Below are positions 30,272-42,667 of a stretch of DNA of 64,000 bases, one piece after another. The DNA is from Paramacrobiotus metropolitanus (Eukaryota; Tardigrada; Eutardigrada; Parachela; Macrobiotidae): contig NW_026570403.1 of assembly GCF_019649055.1 (NCBI RefSeq), positions 1 to 64,000 of the forward strand. Direction: 5' to 3'. Position 1 is the first letter of the stretch; every line of letters begins with the position of its first letter. Below the pieces are notes generated by a model that saw nothing but the letters and a program-made list of their open reading frames with translations, made no database searches and was not told the origin of the DNA. The position numbers were made by a program, and so were the translations under genes.

Positions 30272-32498
30272 TTATCCGGAACTTAATTCCATAACTGGCC
30301 AGTTAAGGCAAAAGCTTGTAAATCCGCAGTGTGGTGGGTAAACCACAGCGTTCTTGTGATCGAGGTTACGAAAACCCTCGGTGTCCCATTTGTCCTTGCC
30401 GGCATTATAGACGTAAGCAGTTTGAGAACTCTCATTCGCCGACGGACCGCTCCACATGTAAATCCGGTTGTTCAGTACGAACGCACAGGAGCCCTTTCTG
30501 CTTTGAGGAAGGTCACTTATATCCAGGATAATTTGCTTGCTCAAGTCAAGAGACTGACAAGATTTGGTTGACCAGTCGAACATCCACAAGGAAGAGATGC
30601 CGCCCAGCATGTAAACCTTCTCATTGATCACCACCGCTTCGAAATCAGTCTTAGTGAGGAAACGCCGCTGTGAATCGGGCCAATGATGCCACTCATCAGT
30701 AACTGTATCGAAATATTCCATCCACATTTTGGTCGTCGTCACTGGAGCTGCGTACACGGCATCAGCAGTGTGTGATTCGCAACCAAGATACACTACGCGC
30801 AGACCGCATCGAAGTGCACAGTTAATGTCACGAAACCTAAAAAAGTAAGAGATCATGGCCGAGGAAAAGAATTTTGTAAACTCTCCTTACTCAGACGTCC
30901 GAAGAGTGCGCGAAGATAAACTTGGTCCTCCAAATTCTGCGATGCTTTCGTTAGAAAGATATCCTACTTTGAAAGATTGATCGTTACCATCTATGAAATA
31001 AATTTTACTGCCAATCGCCACCGGGTGCTGGATTAGCACTTCAACATCGGCTAAAACGATGGAACGCCATGAATTCCGAACAGGATTCCATGATATGGTC
31101 TCTAGTGCGGACGTACCAGTTTCCCAGATTTGGCAGATCACCTCGTCGTCCACAACAGTGAAAAACCGTGAAAAATGCTTCTGGCACAGATCGTCCGGTA
31201 CTGGAATGCGGCGCACGGTTCGGCTAATCGGGTCCACTAACTGCGCGAGCAATTTAGAAGGTTTATGAACATCTATTTCCCGGTCACACAGCACAATGGC
31301 TACTTCCTGTACTTCTGGGTTCGGTTTTGCCTTCTTCGCTAGTTCCTTCAGGAGAAAACACAATTTCGACGCCGAGATCCTGCGTTGAGTGGCGATGCAT
31401 AGGCAGCCGCGAATGCAGCCAGCGAATTCGAACGGGATCGTTTCCGGCACGAACGGCTGATAACCTTTGTTAATAATCCACGAAACATACTCGGCATCGT
31501 CAGAAGCAGCATTGACGCGCGCGCCGTCTCCACCAGTATCAATCAAACCTCTTTCTTGTGTTCCAGTAATACGCTGGGCAATTTCCAGTATAACGCAGCC
31601 TAAACTCCAGATATCCGTTTTGCGGCCGGGACTCTCCTGCCCCCTCGGCTCACCGCGGAGCGTCGCAAATTTCTTCAGCATTTCCGGCGACATGTAGCGC
31701 TCAGTGCCGCGTATATGGGTGATGTCGCCTGGACAAGTGGTGTCTTGCTTCATCTGCAGACGATCGTCCAGATCACCAATTAACAAGCGTTTTCGATCCT
31801 CATCCAGCTTCTCCACGAGAATATTTGCTGGCTTTATATCGGCGTGAATAATGCCGTTTTCATGGAGAAACTTCGTTCCTTCGGAGATATCTAACGAATA
31901 GCGGAGAGCCGTCGAAAGGTCAATTAAAACCGCTGCTTCTTTCAGTCGTTGCAATAGGGTAGCCAAATCGCCTGCGAATCAGTTTAAAAGTAAGCCAATA
32001 CCTGAGAAATCATTACCAGACCTCAATATCCGAGAAGTCGAAGATTGCCTTATATACTGTAGCTAAGAAACTTAGCCAAGAATCCTAATAACATTGACGT
32101 TAGGTAAGGTTATTAGCGCCGTCATAAACTGCTTCCACAACCTTACCTTCAAAATAATCCATCATTAGTTCAACTCTTGCCCCAAGGACGGTCCTAGTAA
32201 TGGCAATCTTGTGGTACGCCACTAGAAATGTGTTTCTCAAAGTGATCAGCTGTTGTAGACTCTGACGAATCCCTTCATAACGCTGCGGATTAACCAAAAC
32301 TTCTTGTTCTGAATTCAGAATAATAAGTTTCACAGCCACTGTTTCGTATCCTTCGTAGTCGCCCGCCACGGTTATAGTCGTTCGGTAAACGCTGCCAAAG
32401 GAGCCTGATCCAATAATATGATCGGTATCAAGCGGTGAGTATTCACAATTACTGCCGAATGTTTCGGTTTTTACTGTCATTAGACGTCCGGACTCCAT
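30272..32498 (-). CDS. Ser/Thr protein kinase with C-terminal kelch-like region
   Basis: Exons are 32498-32147, 31971-30891 and 30836-30272 on the minus strand, sum 1,998 nt, 665 residues. The kinase domain has the glycine loop GSGSFGSV (residues 30-37), the VAVK lysine (57), HADIKPAN (160-167, HAD in place of HRD but catalytic Asp kept), GDLDD (183-187, DLD in place of DFG), SPE (212-214) and TDIWSLGCVILEI. From about residue 350 the protein has Trp- and Gly-containing beta repeats, such as VVINEKVYMLGGISSLWMFD and FVLNNRIYMWSG, typical of kelch-type propellers. All catalytic acids are present, so it is probably active; substrate specificity is unknown. It is unrelated to the flanking secreted family and lies inside their cluster. 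Further 5' exons cannot be excluded. Confidence 0.75.
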
Positions 32499-33538
32499 TA
32501 TATCATCAAGCGAGCGTTCCGGGATTAAGTCACCTATGTACCTGTTCCGGCAACTCTACATGCAGTATAATTATGCTGATCACTGAAAGCCACCAGTTAA
32601 ATGCCTTCTTCGCTCGGGAATCTGAATCAGCTATGTGAGGTTAAAATTCTGCCCTCAATGGAGATTAGCCCTCGCAAACAAACTATTTGTGTAATTCTTG
32701 TAACCGAATTAAGAAATCCTAAAGGTGGAGCAATCACCCAGTGTTACATTATAATAATGATGTGGAAAACTGGTTTGCTTCTGCAAAGTGGGTTGCGCGT
32801 GCTTACCACCTCGTTTTACCAGGCTATCGTGCCACTGTGTAATCACAAATTAGGAACTCGTTAAAGACAACAACAATAGATTAGATTATGCAAATATGTG
32901 CCTACGTTAACAACTAAATGAAGATCCTTGCAAATAATTGCGGAAGGTCGATGGTCGCACGGTTTCTTTTCTGATAATTTCTGTATTTCGCATAATTTGA
33001 GCCACGTAATTCGTAAACGTTTAACCATCAAATGCGCTTTTATTTTCATACGGACGTTACGGCAATCAGACATCATGCATAAAACCGCACATTCTGATCT
33101 GATCCACCACACTTTGGTTAAGAACCTTTGCATGGCGGCCACCCCGATCTGGTGGCATTGGGCCATTGGCTAGATTGCATAAGAAAGGATGAGAAACCGA
33201 AAATTTTTAGAAGTTTTTGTAAACAATAAGAGCAATGAAATAAGGTAGCGTAAGAGCAGATTTGACGGTGTTGCGCAGTTAACGTGTGGAGGAGGAGCGA
33301 AAATAAAAGCTCAGTTCCAGATAATACTGTACCAGAGCAGTTCCAATCGTAAAGTTGAGCAGTGGAAAAGAAGCGGCTTTCCCTTTCTGCCGACCTCGTT
33401 AACAAATTAATAGACACGCAGTGTCATGCACCAAATACTGTATGTATTTTACAAGGAGGCGGAACAAAGCAACCATCAACCGAAAAATTGTGGTTCTGTT
33501 TTCATTTCGAGGAGGAAGAAGTCCCATGACCGCACGAA
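32499..33538. other. Spacer between the kinase gene start and the gene C end
   Basis: No gene is recognised. It would contain the kinase promoter and the 3' flank of gene C. Small ORFs of up to about 100 codons in both strands look random. Confidence 0.4.
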
Positions 33539-36500
33539 TTATTCTTGCACCGTACTCATGTCGTTTATAGCCCTTATACGTAATCCATTGATTTCAGCAA
33601 CAGTCCACATATTCCCGTCTTTAATCGGCACGAAATACTGCCCCCACAATGTTTCGCCACGGTAGATTTCCACCAATGACCGCGAGTTGGACAGATTCCA
33701 TTCGGAATCCGGCTTCGACTGCATCGCATTCAATTCATACACTTGTATTCGATAGACACCGGGCAGCTGTTTTCGTATAAAAACGCTGCCGAATATCGTG
33801 TCCATGTGACTGTAGACCATTAACCCGTCCGCACTCACTGTGGTGTTTCCTTGCGTCTCCGCAAGCTGGGTGCCGTTAGGCCCGGAAACCCGCAAATAAA
33901 CATTGTACAAGTTCAACCCGGTTCCTCGCAAAATGATTCGGACATCTCCGTTTAATAACTTTGGGGTCACTGCCCAGTCACGAAAGCTATCGCGTCCGGG
34001 TACTAGTGCCGCAGTGAAGGGCGGTGCTGTGTAGTCATCATCGGGTTTTGTTGCTAGAGCTGTGTATAGTCCCCCTGGAAGCGTCACAGACCACGTTCCA
34101 TTCGTAGTTGTGGTGGTGTTCGCCAGCAGTGGACCCGTACAGTTGTTCAATCCCGCTCGCAGTTGTACTTGTATTCCTGAAGCTGAAAAAGCACCGCTGG
34201 TATTGACCAGACGTACCGTTCCTCCTGTTGCCCCGAATCCGTTGAGCTCCTTGGAAATAAACAGAAGGGGTTCCAGGAAAATCTCCTGGCCGAGACTAAA
34301 CAAATGCGAGAAGTTCCGCAAAACGACGGGATGGTATTCGAACGCTTCGAAGAGGATGCTGTAGCCAGTGGTTCGTGGTATGATCATCGTGAATTCGTCG
34401 GAAAGGTCCGTTGTTGTCACGACCCGCTGATCGAATGCTCGGTCGTTAGCGTCTCGTAACGTCACCATGATGTCTTTGGAGAAAGCCATCCGCCTCAGTT
34501 TATCCGCCCATCGACACTGACAATGGACGATGGCCATTGCGACACCTATTCGGTCGATTTCCGCATCTATATAACAGCAAAAGTCAGAGTTACTGTAGGC
34601 GTAAAAGACAACTGAAAACGATGTCTACGGAGTCAAATATTTTGACTTCGCGCCTATTTCGGCTACTCGTAGCCACGCAATATTTAAGCGACCAGGCACT
34701 TTGAAGTTTAAAATTAATTATGATCAATAGGCGGTCGATATACTATAGTCTCAAGTCTTAACCGCGAGTGATTTCGACGCGAAATTATAAAATGGAATTA
34801 TGGAATCGATAAAAATGCAAGAAAGGCCGAATCAGTTAAAATCAGCGATATAGGCAAATACCGAAGCTTAAGATCAATCACTGTGCCGTTTTGTGTACCT
34901 ATTTTACCAACTCGATCTGTAGAAACCAGAGCCGGTTCATCGCGAGGCGAAGTGCGCGGTATATTGGCGCTGACAGTGTAATTGGTATTGCTGTTTGTGA
35001 TGTGAATGATCCCACTGCACAACGGCTTTTTTTGGCGAAACGCTTCTAAACTAACACGGTAAACTGGAAACGGTTTGATTAATACCCGATCGCCGCTCCA
35101 GTAAAATCCGCTGGTCGACGATCGTACTTCCTCAAACGCTTTGGCCAAAGACTGGGAATTCTCGGATCGTAACGAATCATTGCGACTGTCTGCACCACTG
35201 CTTTCCTCTAGCGTCTTCTGCAGCCAGGCGTTTCCATTGCCCAAAATATTCTGAAGTCGTCGTGCTTTTTCATCCGGCCTCTCGTCGTCCTCCCAATAAA
35301 GCTCCTCCCACATGGCGCCGGTGAAGTTAGCGGTTGTTGTCGCATTATACGGAATCAGGGTATATGTTTGGCTTATTAGTTTGTCTACTTCATCAGCGTC
35401 CACGAACTCATTCGTCCCCAGATTTTGTTCAACGCCATTCTCGACAAATGCTTGCACGAAGCTTTTATAATCGCTCGGACGCATGAACATATAGTTTTGT
35501 ACGGCGGAACGCTCGATTATGCTGTCCGAAATGGCGTTGTAAGGAAGAAGTTTTTTGTCGATACAAAACGGAACTTTACGTGAAACTGGTGCCTGGGTGG
35601 CGAAGGAGACGAGCAAGTGCGAGGCAAAACGGGCGCTGTCCTTTTGAACGACTGCTTTAGTTTCGTTGCAAGCATTCGGTGTGGGACAGCGGATGCACAC
35701 TGACACTGTTGGCGGCATGCTGGCGATCGGCTGCCATGTACTGTTTTTGATACTTCGAGTGAGGCCAGTCGCTGAGTACTCCACCAGCATCCATTTGAAG
35801 GGGATCGGAGAAATCACGGTCTGTGGATCCTGCGTACGCCCTGTGACAAAGTCTTGGATACTCGACAAAAACGGCTTATCCCACAATTTTATTTCGATGA
35901 AGAGGCAGTTGATTCCACTTTCGGCGTTGAGCATGATTTCCGTGGCATCTGGGAGAAGAGTGGTGGCCGGTGCGTAATAGAAAACTGGATGCGATGCTGA
36001 CGAAGTCGTATTAAAAATTTGAATCTGGAAGTTGTCGTAGGGAATGGAGAAACTCGGTACGGTGAGATCGAGCCAGGCTGAAACCACACCGTGCAAAGAA
36101 ATTACATTCATTTTAACAAGCGTACCGTGACCTTGTTGCTAACTTGTTGCTCATCCAACTTCAGTTTTGTTTCTTTCCGTCAAAAGCACGGGACGATTTA
36201 AATGTCCAACAAAATCTGAGCTTCTAATCCGGTGTTTTCATCAATGTGATTGTTGCGATTTGCAAATATCTGCATTGGTGACTTTACATCCTATTCCGGT
36301 TTACACAACAAGAAGCTCTCTCCACAACTCTAACTGATTACGCGGAACTGGAATGCTGTAGCACCATTTCTATGTAATGCATAACAGTTGTTATTGCCCT
36401 TCAATTTCTACTACAGGAATTCTCGAATAAATTTTTTGAAACTTAAAGTATGATTTATACTGTTTGCCGGCCCGTCTATGAGACGACATTTACAACAAAC

Positions 36501-37064
36501 TTGCCAGTCAACGATTGAAACGCATATTATAATCATACACTGCGACATTAATGCAAAATGTCCAGCACGTACTTGAAAATAAATCTTTCGTACCTCGCTT
36601 TTTCTCATATTCCGGTTAACTTTGAGTGTGTGGTTTTATATTTCGGTCACCAGGTAGTTAAATTTCCTGACAAAATTTAGTTCACAGGGATCATTAGTTG
36701 TTACAAAAACGGCTTCTCTTATAAAATTTGAACGTAAACATCAGTTAATTTCTATGTAATATTAATTTTATGGACCCCTGAATCGTGTGAGGGTTGGGCG
36801 GGCTTGCTCAGCGAACTGCAAACTGACGGGTGTCTAGAGGCAGTGCGATCAGCAGATGTTTCATATAGTGCGCCACAAGTGCGGTCTAACCAGTGACAGG
36901 TGACCGAAATATGAAAACATACACTCAAAGAGACCGGAATATGAGAAAAAGCGAAGCATATATATTATGTATTTGCATGATACCCGTTTTAATGACAAAT
37001 ACATACCACAGCGACTCATGTCAAGGGAAAGACAAAGCAGCAGCAAAAACCCGACGTTGTGCAT
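33539..37064 (-). CDS. Gene C: secreted two-domain protein, long form
   Basis: Exons are 37064-37007, 36077-34908 and 34566-33539 on the minus strand, sum 2,256 nt, 751 residues. Exon 1 encodes a signal peptide (MHNVGFLLLLCLSLDMSRC) and is separated by a 929-bp intron. Exon 2 is the long N-terminal domain (LCIRC-type motif here VCIRCPTPNACNET), with the same extra ~200-residue segment as gene A (PDEKARRLQNILGNGNAWL). Its donor could be at 34908, or nine bases further at an in-phase GT. Exon 3 holds the C-terminal region, including YSILFEAFEYHPVVLRNF, and ends in WTVAEINGLRIRAINDM. The palindrome upstream of the ATG is degenerate (about 37,127-37,150). It is the closest structural match to gene A. 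Confidence 0.75.
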
Positions 37065-38324
37065 TGTTAACATGCGAAACAAATTATGCGAAATGAATGA
37101 AAAACAAGTGTATCGCGAAGTACGAGTACCAAAGTCGGTGATGTTGCAGTATTCTCACTATTCACGTATGTTTTGAGCTTTAGAGCGGAACAATCCACAC
37201 ACGTGTTTTCTCACAACCGTTATTTATATACACATTAGGCCGGATATTACTACGAGTATATTGCCTCCAGCATACGACAGCTCCGTTGCGGTTTTGCGGA
37301 ATGCAGGATTTTGCTTCGTAGCACTGCACCTGATTGTCGACGGTTGGCTGTTCAATGAAATCTTAGCTATTAAACAGCAGCAGCCGTTTTATTTTTCGAT
37401 TTCCAGGGCCTCTGGCGGCCGTAATAATTAAATAAAACTTAATGTTCGCGGTATGTAGGTAGGACGTACATAATGACGGTCTGTCCGTCCTTCCGGTTGC
37501 CGCTGGCAGTGCCGCAGTGGCGTGTTATTATCATTAGTTAAGAACATCATTTCCGTTAGTTAGCCGTTTCCACGTTTTTTTTTTAATTTTACAAAAAGCC
37601 CTTCGAGTCTTTTATCCTTCGAAATCTTTTACTGGCGCTTTATACACATATAACCGAAATTATCTATGCCGTTTGTACAGTATGATGACATCTTCTTTAT
37701 TTCTTCAACTTCATTAAAATTGTCTGCTAATTATATGCTTTACAAAGAAACGATCATAAATAATCGGAATTTGAACTGTAGCAATATCTCGGTAAATGTC
37801 CTCAGAAAACGGGACATCTGCCTTTCTAACCGGAAATTTCCTTGTGATTCAAGGTGTCTTATTAATTTTGATGACATTTTACTTTTTTCTTTAACTCTGA
37901 TGTAATTCAGAGTTAAGTTTTAGGAAATTTCACGAGTCATCTAATGATTGTTGTTACGGCCGTGCAAAATTTTTTCTATTACAAAGGCTGCCTTTGCGCA
38001 AAAAGCACCCATCTGCATTCCTATCTCGCTAGCGCGCGACAAATTCAGCAGCGATCGCTGACGGAAGCAGTGGCATTTCAGCCGCTGCTTTTTAAACCTT
38101 TTGAATAATAACACAATTTTAGTACGGTATGTTATAATTGTTATAGCATTAATATCTGCTGCGAGGAAATGTCTGCACCTGGTGTTCCTTTTGCAAATAC
38201 TCAGAAAACAGCAAATTGAGAAAAGGAATTTTTAATGCGCAAAACTTAAATCGTACGCGCAACACCTAGAACGAAATTCCGTTATATGACACTATAGCTT
38301 TACCGATGGGCGATAGTCACAAAA
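37065..38324. other. Upstream region of gene C and 3' flank of gene D
   Basis: The part next to gene C keeps the family upstream pattern (degenerate palindrome, then a GCGGAACAATCC word shared with other copies). The remainder, 37,400-38,324, is AT-rich with no recognised gene. Confidence 0.45.
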
Positions 38325-40348
38325 TTAATAATATTTAACGGTGCTCATTTTATTGATCCCAGTGAGGCGCGATCCGTCGATTTCGGCAACCGTCCAAGTA
38401 TTTCCACTAGTAAGCGGTACAAAATACTGCCCCCACAATGTATCGCCCCGGTAGATCTCCACCATGGCCTGCCCGTAGTCCAGATTTGAATTCGGTTTAA
38501 AGGTAACCGGTTTTGGCTGTATTGCAGTGGTATCCTGGACTTGTATACGATAGACACCGGACAGTTGCTTGCGGATCAGGACGCTACCGAAGATCCGGTC
38601 CATGTAATCGTAGACCATGAGTTTGTCCGCGCTAATAGTGATATTTTGGCGCACCTCGGCACGTTGGCTGGAGCTGTTCTGCAGCGGCCCGGAGACCACC
38701 AGTTTCATGTCAACCGGACCGAATTGGTCGCGAAGTAGCTGCAATCCGGTCCCTCGCAAGATAATTCTGATGTCTCCCTTGGCAAACTGTGGTGTTAGCG
38801 CCCAGTCCCGCAGGTTATTCCATCCTCCAGGTACCGCGAGAACAGTGAACGGTGGACCGGTGAATTTGTCACCAGTCTTTGATGCCGTATATACGGCGGT
38901 CGCCGTGTAGTGACCTCCCGGGAGCGCCGCTGACCAAGTACCATTTGCAGTGGTGGTCGTGGCAGCCGCAACAGGACCCGTGACGTTGTTCAGTCCAGCT
39001 CGCAGCTGGACTTGAACTCCTGAAACGGAATAAGCACCGCAAGGATTGACCAGGCGTACAGTTCCTGCGGCGTTGCCAATCCCCTTCAAACTCTCTCGAA
39101 TAAACAGCAGTGGCTCCATGAACACTTCGCTGCCTAAGGTGAGCTTATGGGTGAAGTTTCGCAGTATGATTGGAGTATATTTAAAGCCTGCGTATCCAGA
39201 GGTTTCGAAACGGATGCTAAAATCCTTGTTTCGAGGTAGTCTTAGCGTGAAATCTCCTAAGCCGTAAGTGGTCGTCACGTTAGTCGTATTGAAAGGCTGG
39301 TCGTTGGCACCGAGAAGTGTCACCACGATGACTGATTCGGTCATAGCATACAGATTGTCGGCTCGGCGAGCCTGCCAGTGGGCGGTGATCAAGTCGGCCG
39401 GGGCTTCTGTACAATTGTATATAAGGGGCGAAAGTAAACGCGTTCCACCGTTCCCCTGTACTGCTGCCGTCAGCCGCCTGGAGTGTGACGTTACGGCAGT
39501 ACGTATGGTTAAATCTGGCGCGGTACGTAAGCGCCATGTTCAGCCACAACGTCAAACTCCAGTCGGGTGACGGCAGCAGTACAGGGGAACGGTGGAACAC
39601 GTTTACTTTTGCCCCCTGTATATCATATTATTATGTAATATATGTACTAGTATACGTCTTAATAACGAACAGTCAAAAAAGCTAACAGATGAATTATACG
39701 AGTTACGCGTACACGCAAAAGTAAAAAAATTCGTGTATGTACACGAATTTAGTACCACATACCGGATCACTTCCCTTAACAGCAAAAGATTATGACACGT
39801 ATATGATCTGCTGAGTTTCGTATACCTGGTTCAGAGAACGGGTTGACGCAAACCGGTAGCGTTTCAAAGTCCGATGCATTTCTACCAGTGTCCGCGATTA
39901 CTTTTGGGGCTGCAATAAAAGCAGAAGAGAAATTACATTAGATGCGCTTTTAAAGGAAATTCTACACGATATCTTAATAGACAGCAGTTAGGTACAAGTA
40001 CTCGTATTTCATTTCCGCCACCAATTATTAGTGTCGCTTTGAGCGGTAGTATGTGATTTCGTATTCACGCAGACAATACCCTTGTTGCAACAAAGTACAC
40101 ATGTATACAAGCATGCGGCGCGAAAATGTAAGAAATCTGCACCGCATACTGTTTGCCGGCTTAATTAAGGCGGACGTACGAGTATAATCGTTCTGTATAT
40201 ACAGGACAACGACACGCTGCAACATACGTCATGCGAAGAAATAAAATCTTGACCTAACACGAAACGATTTCTGCAACATCCACGTACCATAGTACGCCAA
40301 AGCCAAGGACAGGCAAACCAGCAGTGGGCGGCAGTCGAATTGGTGCAT
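38325..40348 (-). CDS. Gene D: secreted protein with C-terminal domain and mini N-exon
   Basis: Exons are 40348-40288, 39909-39826 and 39406-38325 on the minus strand, sum 1,227 nt, 408 residues. Exon 1 encodes the signal peptide (MHQFDCRPLLVCLSLALAYY). Exon 2 is only 84 bp. Its product (APKVIADTGRNASDF...) matches the last ~28 residues of the N-terminal domain exon of B, F and G, so the domain itself has been lost. Exon 3 is the full C-terminal region (AHWQARRADNLYAM ... GSVLIRKQLSGVYRIQV). A 195-bp MITE sits in intron 2, starting 16 bp from the exon 3 acceptor. Exon lengths are identical to those of gene E, so D and E are recent duplicates. Confidence 0.78.
39422..39620. mobile_element. 195-bp MITE with ~72-bp inverted repeats in intron 2 of gene D
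   Basis: The left arm starts at 39424 (AGGGGCGAAAGTAAACG). The right arm, read in reverse from 39618, starts CAGGGGGCAAAAGTAAACG. The arms agree over about 72 bp with a few mismatches. TA flanks both ends (39422-39423 and 39619-39620), as expected for Tc1/mariner-type insertions. It lies just upstream of the gene D exon 3 acceptor and so provides most of the sequence preceding it. Confidence 0.75.
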
Positions 40349-42070
40349 TATTATGGTAATAATGTGCAAGAAGATTTGCAAGAAATGATAAAGGTGACAA
40401 GGATTACTGACGGCGTTGGCGTTGCAACACCAGTAATCGTTATCATGTGAGCTGTTAAAACGTCTGTAAACATAAGCTAATTTAATCACTAATTTACTTA
40501 CTTATATAATATACGAGTAAATTAGCCAGTTTTGCCTTAAGCGGGACGCAGCTGTGTAATCAAGTACTTTAGACGGAACTAAGAATTTTACAGCACTTTT
40601 ACCGTCGTTCAATAAAGCTTCCCAATGAACAGCGACAGTCATTATTTTAAGAAATTAATTATCGTGGCATACCACCACCATAATGCTTTGTTAATTATAA
40701 TTGCCGGCAGTGGTTGCAGTATGACTAGCTGTGTCTAATTTGAGTAGAGCCTTACCGCCGGTTGCAGTAATCTACAGCTTATCCCGAGGTAAGTTACGTA
40801 TTGCATAACGGCAGCTTCCTTATTGCCGTTTGAATGACAGTGTAGACACCATTTTCCAGGTTTTTCTCCAATTTGTCTAGAAAGCCCCTAGACGCAGCTG
40901 ACAGGCAAGCGATACGGCGGAACAATCCGGAAGTATCGGCAGTTATTGGCAAATACTGCAGACAACGGTGAAAAAATTACAGACATTTGAGTCTGCATGT
41001 ATTCCGCAACCAGCACATGTTGCCGTACCGTGCTTATTGATATTGTAGATATATCTAAATTTCTAAAATGCCTGGATTCTACGTCTCTGCACTTATTGCG
41101 GGGAACACATATGTGGCATTTTTTGTGTGCTCTTTACTGGAGTAGTAGCATATTTTACAAAGCATTTGCAGAACTTGAGATGAAATAATTTGGAACCAAA
41201 CTATTTTGACAGAAATAAGCAAAAACAAACCAGTTTCGCACTTTCCATCAAACCAAGCTAACGCATTTAAAGGCGGTGCATGAAAAGGTTATACGGAGCT
41301 TGTTCCTGAAGAGTTCTAGCTTGGGTATTCCTGGTTCCCGAGTTCCAGACCGTTTCACTTATTCCACCTGAGTTTTTACTGAGACAGCTGAGACAGAGTT
41401 TGCGTACCGACTAAACATTACAGGCACGGAAAGAGTAAAGATCGTTTATCATACCTTAACCGGTGCAAACTCTTATACACTACAGAGATCTGGTTTATAT
41501 TAATTATATTCGCTTCGGTGTGTTTTACTGCTTTTTTTTGTTGTTGTTTTCTCGGATGAAGATTTATGGTTTGGTTTGACATTTCATAAAACTACGTTTA
41601 CTCGATTTTGTGTTTCCGATTTCCGATTGCATTACCTCGTTCACACATTCATGTTTATAGCGGCACCCCTAGCACATGGCTGCAGTGCATCGGTTTCTTG
41701 GACGAGTGTGCTGTAGACATCAGAATATAAACTTATAAAGCCAGAAACCGAACAATAACGACGTCACCTACATCTACATGCTGTGCTTGAACGCAGCCCG
41801 GATGCTAAGTATACGAAGTCAGAAATAAAAAATTAAAAAATGTTACTTCAAACAGAAATGAATATTACTTTAAGCGGATTAACCGAAATCGACTTAAGAT
41901 AAGACTCGCTTCGCGCAGCGACTTAAATACCTACTAAAACTGGCTCGGCTTCCTTGAAAACGGGTATTTGTTTCAGGATCGCAACCGCCAATTTTCTCAA
42001 AATACTGTCAACTAAGGATAATATGTAGGTTAAGGTGTTACAGACTTCCTCAGTTAAGCATTTGCCAGAT
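40349..42070. promoter_or_regulatory. Upstream region of gene D, then decayed cluster sequence
   Basis: 40,349-40,960 is homologous to the upstream DNA of gene E (44,711-45,330) and to the orphan copy near 52.5 kb. It includes a degenerate palindrome at about 40,403-40,423 and shared words (GCACTTTTACCGTCG.TCAATAAA). From about 41,640 there is a fragment resembling the middle of the C-terminal exon (GCATCGGTTTCTTGGACGAG), followed by a module repeated at 46.7 and 55.7 kb. Confidence 0.5.
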
Positions 42071-42440
42071 TTGCTTATAAAAATTACTGCAGCGAATTGC
42101 GTAAGTACTAATGCTAAGTAAGTAATGACAAGAGTATGGAAAAGCGCGCCAGATGCGTGTGTGCAGCTTTGTTCTGTTTGGGCTGTTGTCGTTTATACTT
42201 TTTTCCGTCCTTTTCAGAATCGGCAGCACAGCTTGGTGTCTCCAACATTTTTTGGCTGCAAAATACTTGCCGCTTAATTGTCTGTGAGTTATCCTGTGAA
42301 AGACTGCACCAGAGCCGCACTAGCACAAACGGAATGACATATGACCAAGAAATATCTGGACATCAACCAGGATTATTCGTTCTGGCCGCTGGGCAGGCCT
42401 CCTGTAGACTACTCTCACCAGAAGCCAAAGACAACAAAAC
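41650..42440 (+). repeat. Headless copy of the cluster upstream module
   Basis: The segment matches 46,690-47,330 (before gene F) and the split copy 54,950-56,450 (before gene G). Shared words include GTCAGAAATAAA, then ACTG.AGCGAATTGCG, then the AACAAT/CAACATTTTTTGGCTGC area. Here it runs into the 3' end of gene E instead of a plus-strand gene, so a gene has been lost or replaced. Confidence 0.5.
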
Positions 42441-42667
42441 TTAGCAAAGGCATTTTTAATGCGAAAAACAACAAGACAGAAATATAACACTAGAAACACA
42501 CAGAAGGAAATTACACGACACTACCGGGATAAAAAATACTCCCAACGAGCAGAACATCAAAAATCTGACCAATTAGTAAATAAAATTACGTGTTTATCGT
42601 CAATCGTTGAAGTGCTTGCATCAGCTGCATGCCACCGGAGGGATGAGTTTTCCCGATGGCAACAGAA

